Source: Kiritimatiellia bacterium
Lineage (GTDB): Bacteria > Verrucomicrobiota > Kiritimatiellia > SS1-B-03-39 > UBA6053
NCBI GenBank assembly: GCA_018401235.1
Contig: JAGYLC010000003.1
Location: forward strand, 1-60,075
DNA length: 60,075 bases
Direction of reading: 5' to 3'
This document shows, one piece after another, positions 24,643 through 33,103 of this stretch (its first letter is position 1; each line of letters opens with the position of its first letter). A model generated the notes under the pieces. That model did no database searches, was not told where the DNA came from, and was given only the letters and a program-made list of their open reading frames with translations. A program made the translations under genes and the position numbers.

Positions 24643-25779
24643 ATGAAGCACCGGCTTGAGTATCTCCTGTTGTGTATCTTCCGGCGAATTGTCAGGGTGT
24701 TACCCCCGGGAATGGCCTATCGTTTCCTTGAAGGGGTGGCGCTGTTTGCACATGAAGTCTGTGGCTGGCGCAAAACCTCCGCCCGTAAGCGTATCGCCCA
24801 GGTCTGCAAAGACCGCAGTCCCGCGGAGCAAACCCGGATCCGCAGGGAGTCGGTGCGGAATCTGGCCCGGAACATTACCGAGTTGATGTACCCGGACGGA
24901 ACCGCGTTTAAAAAATATGTGGACTGCGAAGGGACCTTTGCCGCCTTCCGGGAGGCGCGCGGCCGCGGGAAGGGAGTTCTGCTGGTGATCGCACATTCCG
25001 GCAATTGGGACTTGGGAGCGTTTCTTACCGCCAAAGCCGGTTTTCCGGTGTGTTTTATCGCGCGTCAGCAGAAAAATTCACTCGCATACCGGGAATTGAT
25101 CCAAGCCCGGGAGGCGGGGGGGGGGACCGTCATTGAACGGGACGATCCGAGACTGATCCGCAAGCTTTTGGCCTTTCTTGCGGACAACGGCATTGTGGCG
25201 ATCTTCATCGATATTCGCGCGCGTCAGGCCGGGGACAGCTACCGCTTTCTGGGTGAAAACGCCTGGGTGGCAAACGGACTGGGCCTGCTGGCCGCCAAAT
25301 CGGGTGCGGAAGTTGTCCCCGTCTATCTGGGACGCGAAGGCCGCAAAACGCAGGTGTGGAAGCCTATGGCGCCCAGACGATTAGACCCTGAAGACACAGG
25401 GAAAGAGGAGCGGAAGCGACTTCTGCAAAGTTGTTTGGACGATTTGGGCGAGGAGATCCTTAAAACCCGCAGAGTTATTTCTGGTTCAATAAGCGTTAAA
25501 GCTGAACCCCTTTCAGGAGTAAACATCTCTAGCGCTCAAACCCCGCGTCCGGTCGATCCGACTGATCAATTTTGCTGGCCGGAATCAATCCATTCGTTGA
25601 TGGGTGCTGGATACCTTGGAATCCAGGGCATTTTGGGAGTGAAATACATTTCCGCCCCCAAAAGGATCATGGCCATGGTGAGACTGCGAATGGGGCTGGC
25701 ATCGGCAAAAACAATCCATACACGAAGGCGTAGGGAGGCAGAAAAAACGCCAGGACCCCCTGAAGCAAACTGGAGCTAA
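24643..25779 (+). CDS. LpxL/HtrB-like lysophospholipid acyltransferase with frameshifted 3' end
   Basis: An inner-membrane acyltransferase of the lipid A late-acyltransferase type. The catalytic H-x4-D motif is IAHSGNWDLGAFLTAKAG, followed by FIARQQKNSLAYRELIQARE and FIDIRARQAGDSYRFLGENA. The family ends in a QYFWFNKRW motif. Here that motif (QSYFWFNKR then TAA at 25497-25499) is present in the neighbouring frame, just after EEILKTR. One base lost near 25461-25472 therefore diverts the main frame into about 100 unrelated residues ending at 25779. The ancestral protein was about 285 residues. Activity is doubtful. It follows thrS by 11 bases. Confidence 0.8.
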   Translation: MKHRLEYLLLCIFRRIVRVLPPGMAYRFLEGVALFAHEVCGWRKTSARKRIAQVCKDRSPAEQTRIRRESVRNLARNITELMYPDGTAFKKYVDCEGTFAAFREARGRGKGVLLVIAHSGNWDLGAFLTAKAGFPVCFIARQQKNSLAYRELIQAREAGGGTVIERDDPRLIRKLLAFLADNGIVAIFIDIRARQAGDSYRFLGENAWVANGLGLLAAKSGAEVVPVYLGREGRKTQVWKPMAPRRLDPEDTGKEERKRLLQSCLDDLGEEILKTRRVISGSISVKAEPLSGVNISSAQTPRPVDPTDQFCWPESIHSLMGAGYLGIQGILGVKYISAPKRIMAMVRLRMGLASAKTIHTRRRREAEKTPGPPEANWS

Positions 25780-26005
25780 AGGCCTCACATCACCAATATC
25801 ACCCAAAAAGCTACTCACCGTAACCCTGGGCGGTGTCGGTTTGCGGTCTGGTCAGAATCAAGTCATGCCGGTGGCCTGGATGATACAAAAAGGACCCAAA
25901 TATCGCGGAGCCAATAAGAAAGGATCCAAGGCCTGGCCTCTCCAAAAGCGCACTCCAAAAAAACGCCCAGACGCCGCCTGGGTTTGGGCCTTCGTTTTTC
26001 GGTTT
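25670..26005 (-). pseudogene. Decayed multi-pass membrane protein gene
   Basis: One minus-strand frame reads LKPKNEGPNPGGVWAFFWSA, then LLERPGLGSFLIGSAIFGSF. Three stops follow, and after them comes SSSLLQGVLAFFLPPYAFVY then GLFLPMPAPFAVSPWP. The hydrophobic character on both sides of the stops suggests one degraded membrane protein. Family not recognised. It lies tail to tail with the frameshifted acyltransferase, overlapping its aberrant extension. Confidence 0.35.
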
Positions 26006-26162
26006 TAAAGGCCTGGCGCCAATCGTACTGAGCCGGTTTTGGACTCGGCGCGCGGGTCAATGGAGGGGTGGATGCTGGTGTATCCCTGTGGGTTATCGCT
26101 CTATATCCTGACGGTGCTGGGGCGTGCGGGGGGCGAATGTAAAGAAAATGAACAGCCGGGAA

Positions 26163-26535
26163 TCAGCGGATCTTCAGCTCCAGAGCTTCCGACAGACGGG
26201 AATAAATTCTCAGATAGATAACTCTGGCGGGCGGACCACTGCGCCGAGAGGTCTGCCAACCAGTCGTCGAACCCACCATGCGCCCGGGAGTAAACGATTT
26301 GCGCCATTCGTCCAGGCCGTTACAGGGAAACCAACAGGCAGACCTGCAGCGCCCTTCCATCCTTTTTCTAAACAGGTCTAATCGAATGAGGGAGGTGGCT
26401 GGCGGGCCCCCGAACACCGCGAAATGGCCGATCTTGTCGATGCCAGCTGAACCTGGCGGCCACTCTGGATTGAAGCGGATACCAGAAACACGGTGCCGAT
26501 AATAAACAAGGGCCAGTAGTAACTTTGATCTATTT
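26163..26535 (-). pseudogene. VanZ-family protein pseudogene
   Basis: Pieces in different frames together spell a VanZ-like protein: YYWPLFIIGTVFLVSASIQS (first helix), then GIDKIGHFAVFGGPPATSLI (the family's DKxxHFxxFG motif), then DEWRKSFTPGR followed in another frame by FDDWLADLSAQW. These correspond to the D-E-x-x-Q-x-F-x-P-G-R and D-x-x-A-D motifs. At least three indels separate them. VanZ-family proteins are small membrane proteins, some linked to teicoplanin resistance, most of unknown role. Confidence 0.65.
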
Positions 26536-26599
26536 CATGGTCGACAGCCTACTCTACGCAACACGCGTTCGGCAATCGAAAATGACACTCGTCATGGGT

Positions 26600-26672
26600 C
26601 AGTGACCAGTGACCAGTGACTAGTGACCAGTGACCAACTTGTCCCGGCGTAGCTCGTAGAGCGAAGACGGAT
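26600..26672 (+). repeat. GACCAGT tandem array plus GTAGCTCGTAGAGCGAAGACGG module
   Basis: At 26600-26636, five imperfect GTGACCA/GTGACTA units occur in tandem. From 26640 a TGTCCCGGCGTAGCTCGTAG-type module of 33 bases follows, repeated at 52204-52236 with about two differences. Related GACCAxT arrays occur near 7865, 8915, 20590 and 44415, always next to gene ends. No coding role. Confidence 0.7.
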
Positions 26673-26674
26673 GA

Positions 26675-27266
26675 CTAAAACCTTCTCCGAACCAGTTCGA
26701 TGAGGCCGTTGGCGACGGGGACTTTGGGGACCAGGACATCGGCGGAGTCCCAGTAGTCCTGATGAAAATTACCCGTCCTTCCCGTTGAAGCGCAGGTGGC
26801 TGATCCCGATTGATCTCTGAGAGACCGGTTTACCTGGCAGGACCATGGTCCAGGGCAGATAAAAATTGATACCGTCGCGCACTGCTGGGAAAAAATCAAA
26901 GGTCACTCCCGGACTCATCTCCGCGGAATCCCGCATGTAGGTGACCAGGGTTTCCCGGTCGGTGAAGGTATGAAAGGCGTCCCGGAAATAGAAGGATTCC
27001 GCGTAGGCCAGGGGAAAATTCGCTTCCACGTTTTCCACCGTGAAGGTGCCGAAGGCGTCGCGGACCTTTTGAATCCACGCTGTTTCCTGCCCGGTTCCCT
27101 CTTCAGGCTCGGCGGCGATATTCGCGGTTTTATCCAGCCATTCCAGGTAGAGAGGGTTGGGTGCGGTCGCTTCGTGACGGGGGCTGACACCCACATTGTG
27201 AAGATACCCGAACAGCACCAACATTAAAAACAGCATGACGATCATTCCAAATACAAACGCTTTCAT
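26675..27266 (-). pseudogene. NTF2-like (SnoaL-type) membrane-anchored protein, frameshifted near the end
   Basis: An N-terminal membrane helix (AFVFGMIVMLFLMLVLFGYL) is followed by an NTF2-like alpha+beta domain (FYFRDAFHTFTDRETLVTYM; GISHLRFNGKDG). The first frame stops at 26769. In the next frame the family's usual end continues without a gap: GNFHQDYWDSADVLVPKVPV then ANGLIELVRRRF. A single indel at about 26770 thus breaks the last 33 residues. NTF2-like proteins range from enzymes to scaffolds, so no function is claimed. Start overlaps the DUF2062 stop by four bases. Confidence 0.7.
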
Positions 27267-27766
27267 GATTCCACCTCTTCTTGAAGTTCCTGGAGTTGTG
27301 AGCGGGTGAATTCACCCGTTTTGATAAGAATGTGCATACTACCATAGATCAGTCCCATCCACAAGGGCGCAGAGAGAAGCCATCCGCACATCGCGTGCAC
27401 AAAGGTCATGGCGAATTCACCCAGGGTCTGCAAGGGCGCCGCCTGAAAGCGGGAGGTGAATTCCGGTATGCTGAGAAGAAAAGGCGTTCGGGTTTGGAAC
27501 ATCCACTCACCCAGGCGAATGTAGGGAATGATCAGAATAAATTTCAGGGGCGTGACCAAATAGTTGAAGCCCTGCAGCACCGCGTGATTCAATTTCCAGA
27601 TCCATCCCATCACCGCCAGCGTCGCCGTGGTCACCCCGTAAATAGGGAACACCCCGATGGTCACCCCCCAGGCGGCGGACCAACATACGTCGGAAGGCGA
27701 CCAGCCCTGCTTGAGGGCGGTCACAATGCGTTGGCGGAGTTTGGAGAACAATTTCTTCATAACCAC
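27263..27766 (-). CDS. DUF2062 membrane protein
   Basis: A 167-residue protein with the DUF2062 pattern: SPSDVCWSAAWGVTIGVFPI, then YGVTTATLAVMGWIWKLNHA and GFNYLVTPLKFILIIPYIRL with two to three membrane segments (PxxIAxGxAxGxFxGxxP-type motif). Members occur near glycosyltransferase and lipid genes and are presumed membrane proteins without proven activity. It is the first gene of a pair with the NTF2-like gene, with ATGA overlap. A start two codons later at 27760 is equally possible. Confidence 0.85.
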   Translation of the reverse strand: MVMKKLFSKLRQRIVTALKQGWSPSDVCWSAAWGVTIGVFPIYGVTTATLAVMGWIWKLNHAVLQGFNYLVTPLKFILIIPYIRLGEWMFQTRTPFLLSIPEFTSRFQAAPLQTLGEFAMTFVHAMCGWLLSAPLWMGLIYGSMHILIKTGEFTRSQLQELQEEVES

Positions 27767-27877
27767 GGTTCGGTGTCCCTGTCTTTGACTTACAGGTGTA
27801 TGCAGGTTGATGACCGACGAATGAACACAAATACATACAAATTTCAGTCTTATGTAATTCGAGTTTATTCGTGGTTT

Positions 27878-28837
27878 TTAAGGGACTTCCACCCTCCCCG
27901 AGATCAACTCCCAGCCCTTTTTGCGCAGAGCGGCGGATACTGTTCCGGGTGTCAGCTTTAGTAGAACATCCAGATCGCCCAGATGATCCAGGGTAAATAG
28001 AACGGGTTCGGGTAACAAAACCGCCTCGTCATTCAAACGAACTTCGGCGACCTGTCCTTTGTGAATGGTCAGGTCTATGTTTCCACGTCCGGGTAGCTCA
28101 AGGGTAGTGTGGAACCGGGGGGTTTGACCCCAAATCCACTCGGCGGAGGCCTGGTGAATTCGCTCGTCCTCCACCCGCGAATCAGGGAGAATATTTGCGG
28201 GAAGGGGGCTCGCGAGTCCAAAGGTCTTTTTCGCCTCCTCTTGCAGCGCCTCCAACACGCGCTCATGGCTGAGGTCGGGATATCGGGTATTCAGATTCAA
28301 CACCGCCGCGGGCAAACTGGCCACCGCGTGGGTGCGCATCAGCAGTCGCGGCGGTGACAGCGATGCTTTCAAGCGGGCCAGATCCGCGTGCAACAACAGC
28401 GTTCCGTGATGCAGCACTTTTTCTTTGCGGTAACAGAAGGCGGAGCCGGCGATTTTTTTCCCTTCCACCCGGAAGGCGCCGCCCTTGCCTGCCTCCGCCG
28501 GTATCCCCAGCCGGGAAAGCGCCTGAATGAAAAGATCGTACATGCGCGGCGGGGAATAATCCTCCCGGGGGAGAATCCAGGAAAGATTGAGGTTTCCGGT
28601 ATCGTGATACACCGCCCCTCCGCCGGAAACGCGGCGGGCGAGCTTGAGGTTCAGATCCCGGATCACGGTCAGATTGCATTCCCGCCAGGGATTCTGGTTT
28701 TTCCCCATCACCACCGCCGGCTCCCCGATCCATCCGAACAGTATCGGTTCGGTGATCTCCGAATGATTCAACAGGCACTCTTCAATCGCCAGGGCGCGAT
28801 ATACTTCCAGGGGTTGATCCGGACAAAGCAGGTACAT
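27878..28837 (-). CDS. lplA: Lipoate-protein ligase A family protein
   Basis: Attaches lipoate (or a related acyl group) to lipoyl domains of 2-oxoacid dehydrogenases and GcvH. Motifs: PILFGWIGEPAVVMGKNQNP, the signature RRVSGGGAVYHDTGNLNLSW, and the catalytic-lysine region FRVEGKKIAGSAFCYRKEKV followed by HHGTLLLHADLARL. The C-terminal accessory domain (about residues 240-319) is present, giving 319 residues. It closes a five-gene minus-strand operon and starts six bases after the NUDIX gene. No lipoyl synthase is in the window. Confidence 0.9.
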   Translation of the reverse strand: MYLLCPDQPLEVYRALAIEECLLNHSEITEPILFGWIGEPAVVMGKNQNPWRECNLTVIRDLNLKLARRVSGGGAVYHDTGNLNLSWILPREDYSPPRMYDLFIQALSRLGIPAEAGKGGAFRVEGKKIAGSAFCYRKEKVLHHGTLLLHADLARLKASLSPPRLLMRTHAVASLPAAVLNLNTRYPDLSHERVLEALQEEAKKTFGLASPLPANILPDSRVEDERIHQASAEWIWGQTPRFHTTLELPGRGNIDLTIHKGQVAEVRLNDEAVLLPEPVLFTLDHLGDLDVLLKLTPGTVSAALRKKGWELISGRVEVP

Positions 28838-28843
28838 CCGCGG

Positions 28844-29344
28844 TCAGGACTCCAGAAAGGGCCGGATTTTCGGCCACTCGAATTCAAAATTCGGAGTGAA
28901 GATTCCGGACCCGAGCGCGGCCTCGATTTCGGACAGTGCCCAGAATCCTCCGTCGTCCAATTCTTCGGGTTGCAGGCGGAAGGGTCCCTCGTGTTGCAGA
29001 CGGTACGAACGGATCAGTTCGGACTCGACAGGGCTTTGCCACCGATAGGAGTAGAGAAATTCCGGTTGTGCACCAACGATACCCAATTCCTCTCCCAGTT
29101 CCCGCCGTGCCGCTTCATCGGCCTTCTCGCCCGCATCCACATGCCCGCCCACCGAAGTGTCCCATTTTCCCGGCTGCACGTCTTTTTTCTGCGACCGTTT
29201 CTGCAAAAACAACTCTCCGGCCCGGTTGACCACAAATATATGGACAGCCTGATGAAGAAGCTTCGGATTTCCGTGACACTCCGAGCGCAGGGCCCTTCCG
29301 ATGCGGTTTCCTTCCGGGTCCACCAAATCAAAATACTCCGCCAT
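28844..29344 (-). CDS. NUDIX hydrolase (YfcD/isopentenyl-isomerase-like)
   Basis: A 166-residue NUDIX protein with the box GGHVDAGEKADEAARRELGE-ELGI and upstream LHQAVHIFVVNRAGELFLQK-RSQKKD. The start EYFDLVDPEGNRIG and overall layout resemble YfcD/IDI-like NUDIX proteins. The substrate is unknown. The ATG at 29344 shares a base with the stop of the zinc-ribbon gene (TGATG), which supports this start over one 40 codons earlier inside that gene. Confidence 0.88.
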   Translation of the reverse strand: MAEYFDLVDPEGNRIGRALRSECHGNPKLLHQAVHIFVVNRAGELFLQKRSQKKDVQPGKWDTSVGGHVDAGEKADEAARRELGEELGIVGAQPEFLYSYRWQSPVESELIRSYRLQHEGPFRLQPEELDDGGFWALSEIEAALGSGIFTPNFEFEWPKIRPFLES

Positions 29345-29847
29345 CAGGACTCCAGTTCCATCAGTGGAGGCGGAATCACGATATCGTGATTGCAGCGTAG
29401 GCAGCGGGTACTCATGTTTGCCCATTCCATCGGTACCTTCAGCTTTTGACCACAGCGGTAACAAAAGAATTTGAACGTTGGGACTTCCACTTCTTCCGGC
29501 GGGATTTCTTTCGGACCGGGCTCCACCTCTTCCGGCTCTAGGGGAACCTGCTTCACCGGGTCCTTGATGGTGGAACTGTTCAATTCCACCGCCATCGAAT
29601 CCGAGGCGTCCAGTATTTCGTCGTCGGGATCTTCGATGTGAAAGGTTTGGGAAGATTTCGGGATCCCGGAACTTTCAGTGGAATCATCCTTCTCCGGTTG
29701 AGACCCGGGTTTGGAAATTATCCCTTTCTTTTTGGCTACAGCTTCTTCCGCTTCCCCGCTATTCTGGCCGGATTTTTGCACATTTTTTCCAACTAGGGTC
29801 ACGGGCGTTTTTTTACTTTTTACTCGAATAACTTTTTTACTGGCCAT
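29344..29847 (-). CDS. Acidic low-complexity protein with C-terminal zinc ribbon
   Basis: A 167-residue protein not matched to a named family. A basic start (ASKKVIRVKSKKTPVTLVGK) leads into a long Ser/Glu/Pro-rich probably disordered region. The last 45 residues form a ribbon with two Cys pairs (FCYRCGQKLKVPMEW; STRCLRCNHDIVIPPP). The ATG at 29847 has AAAGGAG five bases upstream, preferred to one five codons earlier. It sits in the glycerate kinase-NUDIX-lplA operon. A nucleic-acid- or protein-binding adaptor is possible but unproven. Confidence 0.75.
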   Translation of the reverse strand: MASKKVIRVKSKKTPVTLVGKNVQKSGQNSGEAEEAVAKKKGIISKPGSQPEKDDSTESSGIPKSSQTFHIEDPDDEILDASDSMAVELNSSTIKDPVKQVPLEPEEVEPGPKEIPPEEVEVPTFKFFCYRCGQKLKVPMEWANMSTRCLRCNHDIVIPPPLMELES

Positions 29848-29866
29848 TTTTACTCCTTTCACTGGT

Positions 29867-31012
29867 TCAGGTTGATAGATTCTCTTTGTTCCGCAGTCGG
29901 TTTCCTAAACGGAAGCCGGCTTTCTCCGCCAAAACCGCAGCTTGTGCCAATGCCTGCTCGAGGGGCAGGTGTTGATGATTTGCGGATTCGGCTTCGGTAA
30001 TTCCGGCGGCATCCCGTTCGTCAGGGGTGAGGGTGCAGGAACCGGCAATGATCCCCACCCGGGTGTTGGCGGACCGTGCGACCTTCAACACCCCGCTGAG
30101 TACCTTTCCCTCGAGGCTTTGGCGGTCGACTTTTCCTTCACCGGTGATGACGAAATCCGCCGCAGCCATTTTTCCCGGTAATCCGGTAAGTCGCATCATT
30201 TCCTCCACGCCACTGACCAACTCCGCCCCGAAGCAGGCCACCGCCACTGCGGGAATTCCGCCCGCAGCCCCGGCTCCAGGCAGATCCGCGACCTCCAAGC
30301 CTAGATCGCGTTTCACCACCTCTGCGAATCGGGTCAGCCCCCGTTCCAAGCGTTTTACATCCTCCGGATTCGCCCCCTTTTGTGGAGCGAACACCGCTGC
30401 GGCCCCGTTCGGACCGAGCAAGGGATTGGTCACGTCACACATCACCCGTAACTGAAAGTCCGGTGCGTCCGCCGGCGGAACGAGTCGGTGCAACCGCAGC
30501 AGTTCGCCACCGCCGAATCCCAATTCCCGGCCCTGCTCATCTTCAAAAGCCCAGCCCATCGCCCGGGCCATGCCCATGCCCGCATCCACAGTTGCGGAGC
30601 CGCCCGCCGCCAGGGTAATGGAGCGACAGCCCCGGTTAAGAGCGTCCAGCATCCATTCGCCCACTCCATAGGTAGTGGTGATCAGCGGATTGCGTTCCGA
30701 CTCCGCCAACAGAGGAAGTCCGGCACACAGCGCCATTTCAATCAGGGCTTCGTCAGATTCGGGCCAAAACAAATAGGCATCCTCAATCCGCTGGTGCGCC
30801 AGCGGACCCTGTACCTGCATCATAATTCGTTGTCCCGGCCGAGCCTCCGCAACCAGGGCCGACGTCCCCTCTCCTCCATCCGCCAATGGCGACAACAGGA
30901 TCTCCGCGTCGGGAAGAGCCCGTTGTAAACCTCCGGCAGCCGCGAGACAGGCATCCATGGCCCCCAATGAGCCTTTCCAGGAATCCATGCACATCACAAT
31001 CTTCATGTTCAA
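29867..31012 (-). CDS. glxK: Glycerate kinase (GlxK type)
   Basis: Phosphorylates D-glycerate, usually to 2-phosphoglycerate in this family. Motifs: MDSWKGSLGAMDACLAAAGG at the start, ADGGEGTSALVAEA, LAAGGSATVDAGMGMARAMG, LGPNGAAAVFAPQKGANPED and FVITGEGKVDRQSLEGKV. At 381 residues the length is typical. Its start overlaps the MutT-like gene stop by four bases. Product position (2- or 3-phosphoglycerate) cannot be read from sequence alone. It links glyoxylate or serine breakdown to lower glycolysis. Confidence 0.93.
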   Translation of the reverse strand: MNMKIVMCMDSWKGSLGAMDACLAAAGGLQRALPDAEILLSPLADGGEGTSALVAEARPGQRIMMQVQGPLAHQRIEDAYLFWPESDEALIEMALCAGLPLLAESERNPLITTTYGVGEWMLDALNRGCRSITLAAGGSATVDAGMGMARAMGWAFEDEQGRELGFGGGELLRLHRLVPPADAPDFQLRVMCDVTNPLLGPNGAAAVFAPQKGANPEDVKRLERGLTRFAEVVKRDLGLEVADLPGAGAAGGIPAVAVACFGAELVSGVEEMMRLTGLPGKMAAADFVITGEGKVDRQSLEGKVLSGVLKVARSANTRVGIIAGSCTLTPDERDAAGITEAESANHQHLPLEQALAQAAVLAEKAGFRLGNRLRNKENLST

Positions 31013-31515
31013 AAAATCTCCAGATCCAGACCCAGCATTCGGTCGCCATCAAAAAGAAACGAGCCCTCCACCCGCTTTCCATCCAGGAAATGGGGCAGCC
31101 ACAGTACATCGTCGGCCCACATTTTCCGGTAGGGAATCCGATCCAAAGGGGTCCACAGCGGCACCGCCTCCTCCGTTTCAACCGCAACCCCTTCGCAGCC
31201 CGAGGCCATGAACACATGTGCTTGCAACGCATATCCGTTGGTAAATTGAAAACGTAGCACTCCCCGCTCCTCGGGGTTCAGAGGCGTGACGCCCAGTTCT
31301 TCCTGAGTTTCGCGAATGGCGCATTCCCGTGCGGTCTCTCCCGGATCAAACTTTCCTCCAGGTGCATTGATTTTTCCTTTGCCTAGTCCCCTTTTCTTCT
31401 CTATTAGCAAAACCTCTTCTTTCCGCAGTATAAAACAGAGGGTGGCCTGATCGGTCGGGATCCAGTTTTTCCACTGGACCGCGTCGAATCGGGGATGTGC
31501 ATGAGTAATTTTCAT
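31009..31515 (-). CDS. MutT-like NUDIX hydrolase
   Basis: A 168-residue NUDIX protein of the 8-oxo-dGTP diphosphatase type: the start TDQATLCFILRKEEVLLIEKK-RGLGKGKINAPGG leads into the box GGKFDPGETARECAIRETQE-ELGV. The spacing and the KGKINAPGGK lead-in fit MTH1/YtkD-like oxidised-nucleotide hydrolases. It opens the five-gene operon and is divergent from pyruvate kinase; 60 bases separate the two start codons. Confidence 0.87.
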   Translation of the reverse strand: MKITHAHPRFDAVQWKNWIPTDQATLCFILRKEEVLLIEKKRGLGKGKINAPGGKFDPGETARECAIRETQEELGVTPLNPEERGVLRFQFTNGYALQAHVFMASGCEGVAVETEEAVPLWTPLDRIPYRKMWADDVLWLPHFLDGKRVEGSFLFDGDRMLGLDLEIF

Positions 31516-31575
31516 GTGCTAAAACCTGCTGTTCTATTCCACGCTTACAAGCTTAAATCCAAAAATAGTGAAACC

Positions 31576-32997
31576 ATGACCACATCCTCCACTCGACGAA
31601 CCCGCATCATTGCCACCCTCGGTCCCGCCACCGAATCGCCGGAAATGATCCGGCAACTCATTGAAGCCGGCGTGAATATTTTCCGGCTCAACATGTCACA
31701 CGCCACCCACGACCAAGTTCGGGAAGCGGTCAAAAACATTCGGGAAATCAGTGCCAGGCAGATAACCCGGGTAGGGATCATGATGGATTCGCGGGGACCG
31801 GAAATCCGCACCGGGGAAGTGTCGAACGACCTGAACCTGACCGCCGGACAGACCATAGGACTCACCGTGCGCGGCGAAAAATCGGTGGAGGAATGCAGCG
31901 TGGATGTAAACTACGACCAGTTGGTGGAGGATTTGAAGGAAGGGGACGTGGTCCTGATCGATAACGGCACCATCGAGCTGAAAGTGGAGAAGAAAAAACA
32001 CAATCAACTGGTATGCAAAGTGCTGACGCCGGGGACCCTGAAAAGTCGGCGTCACGTCAATCTCCCCGGAGTGCGGGTGAACATGCCCTCCCTCACCCAG
32101 CAGGACAAAGAGGATATCAAGCTCGGTATCGAACTCGGCATCGACTGGTTTGCGATGTCCTTCGTTCGGGAGCCCGAGGACGTGAAGCAACTCAAAGCCA
32201 TTCTGGATTACCACAATGCCCCTCAGAAAGTGGTGGCCAAGCTGGAGGATCAGGAGGGCATCCGCAATTTAGACGGGATCATTGAAGCTGCCGATGCTAT
32301 CATGGTCGCCCGCGGCGATTTGGGAATCGAATGCGCCTATGAGGAATTGCCCATCATCCAGCGCCGAATGATCAAGCAATGCGCTCTGCAGGGCAAACCC
32401 GTGATTGTGGCCACCCACATGCTCGAATCCATGATCGAAAATCCTTCTCCCACCCGGGCTGAAGTGACCGATACGGCCAATGCGGTGTATGAGCAGGCGG
32501 ATGCCATCATGCTCAGCGGCGAAACCAGCATCGGAAAATATCCGGTCAAATGTGTGGAGATGATGAATCGAATTGCATCCCGAATTGAGCGCAGTGGCGG
32601 TGCAGGCTATTACGAGAAGGTGAAAATGCAGAGCAAATTCGCCAAACTGGTCAAATCGGCCGCCGTACTGGCGGAAGAATGCAATGCGGATGCCCTGTTT
32701 GTGTTCACCACCAGCGGCAGAATCGCCCGCAACGCCGCCCGGCTCCGCCTGGTGTCCACTCCGATCTATGCGTTTTCCAATGACGAGCATCTCCTCAATC
32801 AACTTCCTATGTACTGGGGAATTTACCCGTCCTTCCTGGAAACCACTGACGACCCGGAGGACAATGTCAGCCGGGCCATCGCCAAACTTGTAGGCCGGGG
32901 ACTGTTGAAAAAAGGCAATACCGTGGTCGCAGTTACCGAAGTAAAAATTCATGACCGCCTTGTCGACACCATCATGATGGAGCAGGTGGAGGGCTGA
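31576..32997 (+). CDS. pyk: Pyruvate kinase
   Basis: Converts phosphoenolpyruvate and ADP to pyruvate and ATP. Landmarks: TRIIATLGPATESPEMIRQL, FRLNMSHATHDQVREAVKNI, MMDSRGPEIRTGEV, the B domain (about 75-165), MVARGDLGIECAYEELPIIQ and the metal/substrate segment PVIVATHMLESMIENPSPTR. The C-terminal regulatory domain is complete (473 residues). The ATG at 31576 begins the family N-terminus; the frame extends 27 codons upstream without homology. No ribosome binding site is obvious. Confidence 0.95.
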   Translation: MTTSSTRRTRIIATLGPATESPEMIRQLIEAGVNIFRLNMSHATHDQVREAVKNIREISARQITRVGIMMDSRGPEIRTGEVSNDLNLTAGQTIGLTVRGEKSVEECSVDVNYDQLVEDLKEGDVVLIDNGTIELKVEKKKHNQLVCKVLTPGTLKSRRHVNLPGVRVNMPSLTQQDKEDIKLGIELGIDWFAMSFVREPEDVKQLKAILDYHNAPQKVVAKLEDQEGIRNLDGIIEAADAIMVARGDLGIECAYEELPIIQRRMIKQCALQGKPVIVATHMLESMIENPSPTRAEVTDTANAVYEQADAIMLSGETSIGKYPVKCVEMMNRIASRIERSGGAGYYEKVKMQSKFAKLVKSAAVLAEECNADALFVFTTSGRIARNAARLRLVSTPIYAFSNDEHLLNQLPMYWGIYPSFLETTDDPEDNVSRAIAKLVGRGLLKKGNTVVAVTEVKIHDRLVDTIMMEQVEG

Positions 32998-33103
32998 TTA
33001 CTTATAATTTTCGTTGGATTCATCTTCTGGCCTATTCTCGGTTTCGGGGATGCACACTACCAGGCCGCAGGGCCGGTATCCTGATCTTTACCCATCCCCG
33101 GCT

